Below, in pieces: positions 1 through 4,459 of a stretch of DNA of 5,868 bases. Source of the DNA: an uncultured Oscillospiraceae bacterium. Lineage in GTDB: Bacteria; Bacillota; Clostridia; Oscillospirales; Acutalibacteraceae. The stretch is taken from positions 1-5,868 of the forward strand of contig CAUDRD010000116.1 in assembly GCA_958451705.1 (NCBI GenBank), read 5' to 3'. The first letter of the stretch is position 1; every line of letters starts with the position of its first letter. The notes under the pieces were generated by a model, which did no database searches, had not been told where the DNA came from, and was given only the letters and a program-made list of their open reading frames with translations. The position numbers and the translations under genes were made by a program.

Positions 1-1
1 C

Positions 2-733
2 GTGCAAAACGACAATACGGGAATTATCGAAGTAGGTGCAGGTGTGGGAGTGCTTACCTGTGAGCTTGCTAAGAGAGCTAAAAAGGTAGTGTCAATAGAG
101 CTTGATAAAAGACTTTTGCCAGTTCTCGACGAAACCCTCGCTGAGTTTCCCAATGCCGAAGTGGTAAACGACGATATAATGAAAATAGATTTAAATAAGC
201 TTATTGAAGAAAAGTTTCAGGGCATGGAGGTTTCCGTCTGCGCTAACCTGCCATACTATATTACTTCACCTGTAATAATGCGGCTTCTCGAAAGCAAGCT
301 TCCACTTAAAAGGATTGTGGTAATGGTTCAAAAAGAAGCGGCGGACAGGCTATGTGCCGAAGTGGGTTCAAGGGAATCGGGAGCCGTCACCGTAGCCGTA
401 AACCGATATTCAGTTCCGAGGAAGCTTTTTACCGTTTCAAGAGGCTCATTTATGCCGGAGCCGAAGGTGGACAGTGCCGTTATTGAACTGGAAATACAAG
501 AGAAACCTGAATTTGAGGGCGTTGACGAAAAATTATTCTTTTCTATTGTAAAAGCCGCCTTCGCACAGAGAAGAAAAACCTTTGTAAATGCGGTATCTTC
601 AGGAACGAACCTCGACAAAGAAATTATTTATAAGGCTCTCGAAAAAGCCGGACTTTCCCCAACAGTAAGAGGGGAAAAGCTCACAATGGAAAATTTAACG
701 GATATATGCCGTATTCTTGCTGAGAAGGAATGA
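2..733 (+). CDS. rsmA: 16S rRNA dimethyladenosine transferase RsmA/KsgA, 5'-truncated by window edge
   Basis: SAM-dependent methyltransferase that dimethylates two adjacent adenines (A1518/A1519 in E. coli numbering) near the 3' end of 16S rRNA, a late checkpoint in small-subunit assembly in the cytoplasm. Visible motifs: the SAM-binding loop EVGAGVGVLT (residues 10-19 of the visible part), the acidic ribose-binding segment SIELDKRLL, and the catalytic NLPYYIT (82-88). Then follow SRGSFMPEPKVDSAV and the AAFAQRRKTFVNA block typical of RsmA. The family is usually about 270-290 residues and 243 are visible, so roughly 45 N-terminal residues lie left of the window. The GTG at position 2 is an in-frame codon, not the true start. 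The stop (TGA 731-733) abuts the next gene, so the two are probably co-transcribed. Assignment is secure from the motifs. Confidence 0.96.
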   Translation: MQNDNTGIIEVGAGVGVLTCELAKRAKKVVSIELDKRLLPVLDETLAEFPNAEVVNDDIMKIDLNKLIEEKFQGMEVSVCANLPYYITSPVIMRLLESKLPLKRIVVMVQKEAADRLCAEVGSRESGAVTVAVNRYSVPRKLFTVSRGSFMPEPKVDSAVIELEIQEKPEFEGVDEKLFFSIVKAAFAQRRKTFVNAVSSGTNLDKEIIYKALEKAGLSPTVRGEKLTMENLTDICRILAEKE

Positions 734-735
734 AA

Positions 736-1380
736 ATGGAAAGGGAGCAAATTTTAAATCTTTTAAAAGAAAATGAAACGGATTTTACTTCATTGGCAAA
801 GAAAGAACCGGATATTCTAAAAATACTTATTGATATTGAAAGCACTGAAACCTCCGCTGTAAAATTTGCTGCGGAGAAGGCTGTGAGAGCCATAAGCGAA
901 AGTAATCCGGAGCTTTTTATAGGAATGGAAGCCGAAATATTTTCGCTTCTAAAAAGTAAAAATACATTTATACGTCTCGGCAATATAGTAACCTGTGCGA
1001 ACCTTGCCGTTCTTAATAGCGACAAAATACTTGAACTTCTAAAAGAGGATTATTTTCCTTTTCTCTATTCAACAAATATTGCGGAATTCGGAAATGCTGT
1101 CAAAGGAATACCGAAAATAGTCTCCGTTTTCCCTGCTTTGGAAGAAAAGCTTATACCGCCGCTTTTTGAAGTTAATGAAAGAGTTTTTATCCATAAGGGA
1201 ACCCCCTCTGAAGAATGCCGAAACGTAGCGGCGGGCAAGGCTATTGATGTTTTTACGAAGATCTGTAAAAATTCACCGTACCGACAAAAAATGCTGAGTT
1301 TTGCGGAAAGCAATTTAACCAACACCAGAAACTCGACAAAGCGAAAGGCCGAAAGGTTTGTTAAAAAGCTTAAAGGGTAA
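736..1380 (+). CDS. HEAT/ARM-repeat-like helical protein of unknown function
   Basis: A 214-residue soluble protein predicted by eye to be almost entirely helical, built from repeated pairs of amphipathic helices. Examples are the segments around TSAVKFAAEKAVRAISESNPELF, NTFIRLGNIVTCANLAV and ECRNVAAGKAIDVFTKICK, the look of HEAT/ARM repeats. The C terminus is very basic (KRKAERFVKKLKG), which could contact nucleic acid. I see no catalytic motif, signal peptide or membrane segment. Start choice: ATG occurs at 730 and 736. The Shine-Dalgarno AAGGA (725-729) is 6 nt before 736 but directly abuts 730, so 736 is preferred. The ATG at 730 would overlap the rsmA stop as ATGA. Either way translation is probably coupled to rsmA. 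Function is not assigned; a scaffold or binding role is only what the repeat type suggests. Confidence 0.85.
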   Translation: MEREQILNLLKENETDFTSLAKKEPDILKILIDIESTETSAVKFAAEKAVRAISESNPELFIGMEAEIFSLLKSKNTFIRLGNIVTCANLAVLNSDKILELLKEDYFPFLYSTNIAEFGNAVKGIPKIVSVFPALEEKLIPPLFEVNERVFIHKGTPSEECRNVAAGKAIDVFTKICKNSPYRQKMLSFAESNLTNTRNSTKRKAERFVKKLKG

Positions 1381-1389
1381 GGAGTAAAA

Positions 1390-1977
1390 ATGGACTTACT
1401 TGAAATAATGAAATCTCAGAACAGTTACTGTTCAAACCACACTGATATGCCGGCTCATCTTCAGGATACGGCAAAAGCGCTCTGCTGGGAATACAATAAA
1501 ACGGCCCCCTGGGAAAAGGAAAAGCGCAGCGAAATTTTAAAGAAGCTTTTGGGAACCTGTCACCCTCTTACTTTTATCGAACCTTCTTTCCGCTGTGATT
1601 ACGGCTTCAATATACATACCCATGGCCTTACGGTTATAAACTATAACTGTGTGATTCTCGACACATCTCCCGTTTCCATTGGAGCAAATGCTTTTATAGC
1701 TCCGGGAGTATGCATTGCCTGTGCCGGTCATTCAGTGGACCCGGTTCAGCGCAGTATGGGCATCGGCACATCGGCCCCCATTACAATTGAAGACAACGTT
1801 TGGATTGGAGCAAATGTTACAATCTGCGGTGGAGTCACAATAGGAGAAGGCTCCGTTATAGGAGCGGGAAGCGTTGTGACAAAGGATATTCCCGCCGGAG
1901 TAGTTGCGGTAGGCAATCCCTGCCGTGTTCTGCGTCCGATTACTAAAAATGATAAACTGGAAGTTTTAAACTTTTAA
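1390..1977 (+). CDS. Sugar O-acetyltransferase (maltose/galactoside acetyltransferase family)
   Basis: Cytoplasmic enzyme that transfers acetyl from acetyl-CoA to a sugar hydroxyl, of the Maa/LacA left-handed beta-helix type. An N-terminal maltose-acetyltransferase (Mac) segment spans about residues 10-60. Hexapeptide repeats follow from about 72 to 178 (for example VSIGANAFIAPGVCI, ITIEDNVWIGANVTICGGVTIGEGSVIGAGSVVTKDIPAG) and the family-typical end AVGNPCRVLRPI. The catalytic histidine is His114 in CAGHSVDP, matching His115 of LacA. At 195 residues it has full family length. The ribosome binding site AAGGAG (1379-1384) overlaps the previous stop codon and lies 5 nt before the ATG, so it sits in the same operon. 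The true sugar substrate cannot be read from sequence; such enzymes are often annotated maa or lacA without proof. Confidence 0.93.
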   Translation: MDLLEIMKSQNSYCSNHTDMPAHLQDTAKALCWEYNKTAPWEKEKRSEILKKLLGTCHPLTFIEPSFRCDYGFNIHTHGLTVINYNCVILDTSPVSIGANAFIAPGVCIACAGHSVDPVQRSMGIGTSAPITIEDNVWIGANVTICGGVTIGEGSVIGAGSVVTKDIPAGVVAVGNPCRVLRPITKNDKLEVLNF

Positions 1978-2000
1978 TATATTTTAAGGAGGAAAATATT

Positions 2001-2465
2001 ATGCTTAAACAGGGAGATAAGGCTCCGTCTTTTGTTCTGCCCGATAAGGATTCAAACCCAGTGAGTCTCGAAAGCCTTAAGGGAAAAAAGGTTGTATTGT
2101 ATTTTTATCCCAGAGATAATACTCCGGGCTGTTCAAGGCAGGCTCAGGCTTTTGCCGCCGCAAACGCTGAAATTGAAGCTCTGGGAGCAAAGGTAATAGG
2201 AGTGAGCAAGGACAGCGAAAAATCCCACATTAATTTTACCGAAAAATATTCTCTTCCCTTTACCTTGCTTTCAGACAAGGAGCTTGAGGCAATAAAGGCC
2301 TATGGCGTATGGCAGGAAAAGAAAATGTACGGCAAAGTTTCTATGGGCGTTGTTCGCACCACATTCCTTATTGATGAAAACGGAGTTATCGAAAAGATTT
2401 GGGAAAAGGTAAAACCCGACCTTAATGCAGGTCAGGTGCTGGAATATCTTAAAGGTGAAAAATAA
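2001..2465 (+). CDS. bcp: Thiol peroxidase of the BCP/PrxQ peroxiredoxin family, single-cysteine form
   Basis: Reduces hydrogen peroxide and organic hydroperoxides through a reactive cysteine; a cytoplasmic antioxidant enzyme. The thioredoxin-fold start (GDKAPSFVLPDKDSNPVSLESLKGKKVVLYFYP) is followed by the peroxiredoxin active site PRDNTPGC (P-x3-T-x2-C) with peroxidatic Cys44. Further family marks are GVSKDSEKSHINFTEKYSLPFTLLSD and the conserved Arg in VVRTTFLIDENG. The 154-residue length is normal. Oddity: the resolving cysteine five residues on (Cys50 after Cys45 in E. coli BCP) is Gln49 here and no other cysteine exists. The enzyme must therefore work as a 1-Cys peroxiredoxin, resolved by an external thiol. 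The ribosome binding site AAGGAGG (1986-1992) lies 8 nt before ATG. It is last in the rsmA-led operon, followed by a terminator 16 nt after the stop. Confidence 0.95.
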   Translation: MLKQGDKAPSFVLPDKDSNPVSLESLKGKKVVLYFYPRDNTPGCSRQAQAFAAANAEIEALGAKVIGVSKDSEKSHINFTEKYSLPFTLLSDKELEAIKAYGVWQEKKMYGKVSMGVVRTTFLIDENGVIEKIWEKVKPDLNAGQVLEYLKGEK

Positions 2466-2481
2466 GAATAGTAATTTTATA

Positions 2482-2517
2482 GCAAAAAACAGATATTTTT
2501 CAATGTCTGTTTTTTGC
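2482..2517. terminator. Bidirectional intrinsic terminator between convergent operons
   Basis: A perfect 12-bp inverted repeat, GCAAAAAACAGA (2482-2493) with TCTGTTTTTTGC (2506-2517) around a 12-nt loop. It starts 16 nt after the bcp stop. The arms themselves supply the U-rich run on each strand, and both flanks are A/T-rich. It therefore fits as the end of the rsmA-bcp run on plus and of the 3774-2721 pair on minus. Confidence 0.8.
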
Positions 2518-2560
2518 TTTCTTATATCTTCTTGTGTGTGCCTGAGCACGAAAAAACAGA

Positions 2561-2715
2561 GTATGCAACGCATATATGACTACAGTAAGCGACCAATAAA
2601 GCTAAAAAGCAAACTTTTTGCTGATGCTGTCTCCAAAAGTAGATTAGTTCATACGGAAATGCATATCATGGGGTTAAATAGTATTTCCGGTGTCGTAGAG
2701 AGAATTTTAAGTTGA
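2561..2715 (+). CDS. Orphan 51-codon reading frame, possible gene remnant
   Basis: A 51-residue frame beginning MQRIYDYSKRPIKLKSKLF and ending GVVERILS. It is open in the same frame well upstream (from about 2425, through the terminator), so the open stretch is partly chance. There is no Shine-Dalgarno before the ATG (AAAACAGAGT) and no recognised family. The composition is protein-like (alternating charge, few rare codons), so it may be the tail of a decayed gene. It ends 5 nt before the end of the convergent minus-strand gene. The stretch 2518-2720 otherwise holds nothing I can support. Confidence 0.2.
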
Positions 2716-2720
2716 AAAAA

Positions 2721-3224
2721 TCATAAAAGCAAAACAAAGAGTATCAGCGCTGTAACAGCAAGTGCAATTAAAAGCGCTGCACCACAACCGTTTGACTTAT
2801 TTGCTGCCTTATGTGGTTGGAAGTAGATAGGAGAATGCTGAGTGGTTTGCTGTGATACTGTTTCTGTGGATTTTGATAAGGGGAGAGGATGGCTTGCTTT
2901 GTAATATAAAGCAAGTGGATCGGTTCGATTTATAATTAGATTTTTAAAATCAATTGCAAATTCAATATCTTTTTCATCTGCCCAAGGTGTGCTGAATGAT
3001 ACCTCTCCGTGGGAAAGCTTGTTACGTTTATGTCTGATTTCTTTAAGTCTTGTAATATAGTAATCCCATTCTATTACATATATTTTGCCGTCATAATTAT
3101 GACTGTGCATTTCGTCTATGTAATTTGTCACACCGTGTTGAGAATTATATATTTGATTGCATAGCCGCTCAAGATTTCCGAAGGCTTCTACCAAGTTTGT
3201 GTTTAAATCGGTATATGTAGACAT
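2721..3224 (-). CDS. HEPN-like protein with C-terminal membrane anchor (DUF6548-like)
   Basis: A 167-residue protein. Residues 1-110 look helical and carry RLKEIRHKRNKLSHG (59-73), whose Arg67-x4-His72 matches the R-x4-6-H signature of HEPN-fold proteins. Many HEPN proteins are RNases of toxin, abortive-infection or CRISPR systems; others are inactive. The N-terminal layout (short start, AFGNLERLCNQIY, QHGVTNYID, TDPLALYY) recalls the small Firmicutes family I know as DUF6548; this is from memory. A Ser/Thr/Gln-rich linker (113-145) leads to a hydrophobic segment at the very end (CGAALLIALAVTALILFVLLL, 147-167), giving a tail-anchored topology with the N domain in the cytoplasm. Start: ATG at 3224 has GGAGGT 6 nt upstream; an ATG 11 codons earlier lacks one. 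It lies 112 nt downstream of the next minus-strand gene. Biochemical role unknown. Confidence 0.82.
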   Translation of the reverse strand: MSTYTDLNTNLVEAFGNLERLCNQIYNSQHGVTNYIDEMHSHNYDGKIYVIEWDYYITRLKEIRHKRNKLSHGEVSFSTPWADEKDIEFAIDFKNLIINRTDPLALYYKASHPLPLSKSTETVSQQTTQHSPIYFQPHKAANKSNGCGAALLIALAVTALILFVLLL

Positions 3225-3336
3225 AAATTTACCTCCAAAATAAAACAGTAATTGCATAACGATACGATAGTTGCTGAAAAAGTGATTTTATAGCTGAAAG
3301 AAAAATATATGTTTTTATATTACGTAAATGTATACA

Positions 3337-3774
3337 TTAAAAAGAACGACTGCTTTTGTTTTTCTCTTTGGCATCTTTTTCTATAACTGCATCAAGATAT
3401 GTACTTTCAATAATTTTACTCACATTTTCATCATCACAGTACTTTGAAAAGAAATCCAGCAGCCCCTGTTTTATTTCATCGTGGGAAAAGTGAGCGGAGT
3501 TTAAGTCCTCCTCACTCATATTGTTGAGCCTTTGATAAAACCGCAGAACAGTGAGAAGAAATTCGCTGTCCTTTACGGTTCCCTGCTGCTTTGCCCCTTC
3601 AAAGATGAAATTCTCGGCTTCACAGATTTTATTTTCTTCCATAAGTTCGTCTATCTTACTTTGCTCCTGGGTATATTCTTCTTTATCAGATGATTTATTT
3701 TTAAATACTGCGTCGATAAGAGCGGCAATGAGAGTTTCAATCTGTCTGATAATCCAATCCTCACGGTAAAACAT
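3337..3774 (-). CDS. Small helical protein, DUF6483-like
   Basis: A 145-residue acidic, helical protein. The start MFYREDWIIRQIETLIAALIDAVF is the hallmark I associate with DUF6483, a family of uncharacterised Firmicutes proteins; this is recognition from memory, unconfirmed. The middle (YTQEQSKIDELMEENKICEAENFIFEGA) and later helices (DSEFLLTVLRFYQRLNNMSEEDL, HDEIKQGLLDFFSKYCDD) resemble TPR-type hairpins. There are no catalytic motifs, signal peptide or membrane segment, and the tail is Lys/Ser-rich. Start: the ATG at 3774 is preferred because homologues begin with this motif. A TTG 12 codons earlier keeps the frame open, and the weak AAGAAGTGAT lies just before the ATG. Only 35 nt separate it from the tRNA terminator upstream, leaving little room for its own promoter, so read-through from the tRNA unit is possible. 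Confidence 0.8.
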   Translation of the reverse strand: MFYREDWIIRQIETLIAALIDAVFKNKSSDKEEYTQEQSKIDELMEENKICEAENFIFEGAKQQGTVKDSEFLLTVLRFYQRLNNMSEEDLNSAHFSHDEIKQGLLDFFSKYCDDENVSKIIESTYLDAVIEKDAKEKNKSSRSF

Positions 3775-3809
3775 ATCATCACTTCTTAATTTTAGTTTTA
3801 TGTAAAACA

Positions 3810-3842
3810 AAAAGCCGCAAAGAATTGCTCTTTGCGGCTTTT
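3810..3842 (-). terminator. Intrinsic terminator of the tRNA-Ser transcription unit
   Basis: A perfect 14-bp inverted repeat, AAAAGCCGCAAAGA (3810-3823) with TCTTTGCGGCTTTT (3829-3842), and a 5-nt loop. Read on minus it ends in CTTTTTGTTTT, a good U-run. It lies 21 nt past the tRNA CCA end, so it is the original terminator of the tRNA-Ser gene. A second small hairpin (TGCGG 3847-3851 with CCGCA 3858-3862) sits between the two. Confidence 0.85.
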
Positions 3843-3863
3843 AATCTGCGGTCAAAGCCGCAT

Positions 3864-3919
3864 TGGCGGAGAGTTAGGGATTCGAACCCTAGGTACTTGC
3901 GTACACAGCATTTCGAGTG
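3864..3919 (-). tRNA. 3' half of tRNA-Ser (anticodon CGA), split by element integration
   Basis: Read on minus from about 3919 to 3864: anticodon loop CTCGAAA (3917-3911, anticodon CGA, reads UCG), 3' anticodon strand TGCTG, a long variable arm GTAC-GCAA-GTAC, a T arm TAGGG-TTCGAAT-CCCTA, 3' acceptor strand ACTCTCC, discriminator G and encoded CCA. The long variable arm plus the CGA anticodon make it serine type II. The 5' half is missing: upstream sequence pairs with the anticodon stem for only two bases, and there is no D arm or GGAGAGT acceptor strand. It cannot make a tRNA alone. It is the displaced 3' end, while a complete copy should be regenerated at the other end of the inserted element. 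Confidence 0.85.
3908..3919. other. Attachment-site junction (chromosome | integrated element)
   Basis: Identity to a tRNA-Ser gene stops between 3919 and 3920, inside the anticodon stem. Left of it are the tRNA 3' end and its terminator; right of it is sequence unrelated to a tRNA. Tyrosine integrases often use the anticodon loop or T arm of tRNA genes as core. The core would thus begin here and extend an unknown distance leftward into the tRNA 3' half. A 9-bp inverted copy of GCATTTCGA (3908-3916) occurs at 4033-4041. The exact crossover cannot be set from one end. Confidence 0.65.
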
Positions 3920-4041
3920 TTTTACTCCCAACACACTTTAGCGGATTTTGAGAAAAAATACCCCATTTTAATGGTAAATGCTCTTGTCCGCAAAAAGATG
4001 GTTTTCTCTCCGCTTCGGCTGTTTCCGACAGTTCGAAATGC

Positions 4042-4062
4042 GAGAGAACTATCGGAGAGAAC
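4042..4062 (+). repeat. GAGAGAAC direct repeat pair, first cluster
   Basis: Two same-strand copies at 4042-4049 and 4055-4062 (starts 13 bp apart). The second extends to CGGAGAGAAC. They lie 20-40 bp upstream of a perfect TATAAT (4082-4087), where a -35 box or operator would sit. A one-mismatch inverted copy (GGAGAGAAA on minus) is at 4003-4011. Confidence 0.7.
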
Positions 4063-4081
4063 TAACCGTACTGCTATCAAA

Positions 4082-4087
4082 TATAAT
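4082..4087 (+). promoter_or_regulatory. Candidate -10 box (TATAAT), possibly regulator-dependent
   Basis: A consensus TATAAT, 112 nt before the 23-aa gene at 4200. The place for a -35 element (about 4059-4064) reads GAACTA, a very poor match to TTGACA, but is covered by the second GAGAGAAC repeat. That layout fits a promoter controlled by whatever binds the repeats. It may also be a chance hit in A/T-rich DNA. Confidence 0.35.
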
Positions 4088-4142
4088 AACCGAAAAAGCC
4101 CGTAAAATCAATGGTTTTAAGGAATACGGCAACCAATAAGGT

Positions 4143-4158
4143 CATTCGATTTCGAATG
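4143..4158. repeat. Perfect 7-bp inverted repeat around TCGA half-sites
   Basis: CATTCGA, TT, TCGAATG: a symmetrical 16-bp site in the non-coding end of the element, 42 nt before the start at 4200 and 26 nt before its Shine-Dalgarno. The size and dyad symmetry are those of a dimeric HTH operator. The half-site resembles the att-core segment ATTTCGA. Confidence 0.45.
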
Positions 4159-4199
4159 TGTTATGTGATATGGAAAGTGTTAGAAAGGAGCAGAAAATA

Positions 4200-4271
4200 A
4201 TGCAAGAAAAACTACTTTATTTACAGGTAAAATCCGAGCCAAAAGCGGCGAAAAGCGGCAAAAAACCGTGA
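4200..4271 (+). CDS. Putative 23-aa basic peptide at the element's left end
   Basis: The frame reads MQEKLLYLQVKSEPKAAKSGKKP and is preceded by a strong Shine-Dalgarno AAAGGAG (4184-4190) 9 nt before ATG, the only good ribosome binding site between 3920 and 4445. The C-terminal half is basic. Its last codons contain two 10-bp near-identical units (AAAAGCGGC at 4241 and 4251). Its stop overlaps a GTG (GTGA, 4268-4271) that opens a further frame. It may be a leader peptide setting translation of downstream frames, the residue of a longer gene cut by frameshift, or chance. No family recognised; the case rests on the ribosome binding site. Confidence 0.4.
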   Translation: MQEKLLYLQVKSEPKAAKSGKKP

Positions 4272-4456
4272 GTTCGAATAGGTTTCAAAAATGGCTCAAA
4301 AAAAGCAAAAAAGAGAGAACTTGGAGAGAACGGAGAGAACTCAGGAGAGAACAAAACCCCTTTTCCCGCCTACTTTTCAGGCACTCTCAAAATACTATTG
4401 GAGAGAACTTTTACACCTTTCTTCTGCTGTTGACCAAAAAGCGCAAAGAGGTGTAA
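4268..4456 (+). CDS. Possible 62-aa very basic frame coupled to the 23-aa peptide
   Basis: Starts with GTG overlapping the previous stop (GTGA) and ends 3 nt before the ATG of the double-HTH gene, so the three frames are packed like an operon. The product would be rich in Arg/Lys/Glu (KWLKKSKKERTWRERRELRREQ) with a hydrophobic TFLLLL near the end. Against it: there is no ribosome binding site of its own, a GTG start, and the low-complexity part is produced by the GAGAGAAC repeats. Their spacing (11, 9, 12, 56) does not keep a reading frame. The stretch may therefore be a DNA-level array that happens to be open. Confidence 0.22.
   Translation: MSSNRFQKWLKKSKKERTWRERRELRREQNPFSRLLFRHSQNTIGENFYTFLLLLTKKRKEV
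4313..4408 (+). repeat. GGAGAGAAC direct repeat array, second cluster (five copies)
   Basis: Same-strand copies of GAGAGAAC at 4313-4320, 4324-4331, 4333-4340, 4345-4352 and 4401-4408. The last four extend to GGAGAGAAC; the first is AGAGAGAAC. Start-to-start distances are 11, 9, 12 and 56 bp, close to one helical turn in the tight group, so a protein could bind the copies on the same face of DNA. An exact inverted copy (GTTCTCTC) is at 5349-5356. With the first cluster this makes seven direct copies within 370 bp. Confidence 0.8.
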
Positions 4457-4459
4457 GTG

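Noticed and set aside
328..1325. Minus-strand frames under rsmA and the HEAT-like gene
   Set aside because: They are antisense shadows of clear plus-strand genes, with no family resemblance.
3864..3935. A complete, functional tRNA-Ser on minus
   Set aside because: The upstream GGGAGT resembles an acceptor strand, but there is no D arm, the length is too short, and the 5' anticodon strand mismatches after two pairs.
3917..4105. 62-aa plus-strand frame starting inside the tRNA remnant
   Set aside because: No ribosome binding site, starts at the tRNA/element junction and covers the non-coding end with its repeats; no protein family recognised.
4241..4260. AAAAGCGGC tandem pair as replication iterons
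   Set aside because: Only two copies, inside a putative coding frame; too few to support an origin.
4313..4408. CRISPR array
   Set aside because: Repeats are only 8-9 bp and spacers 1-48 bp with irregular length; nothing like the usual 23-40 bp repeats with uniform spacers.
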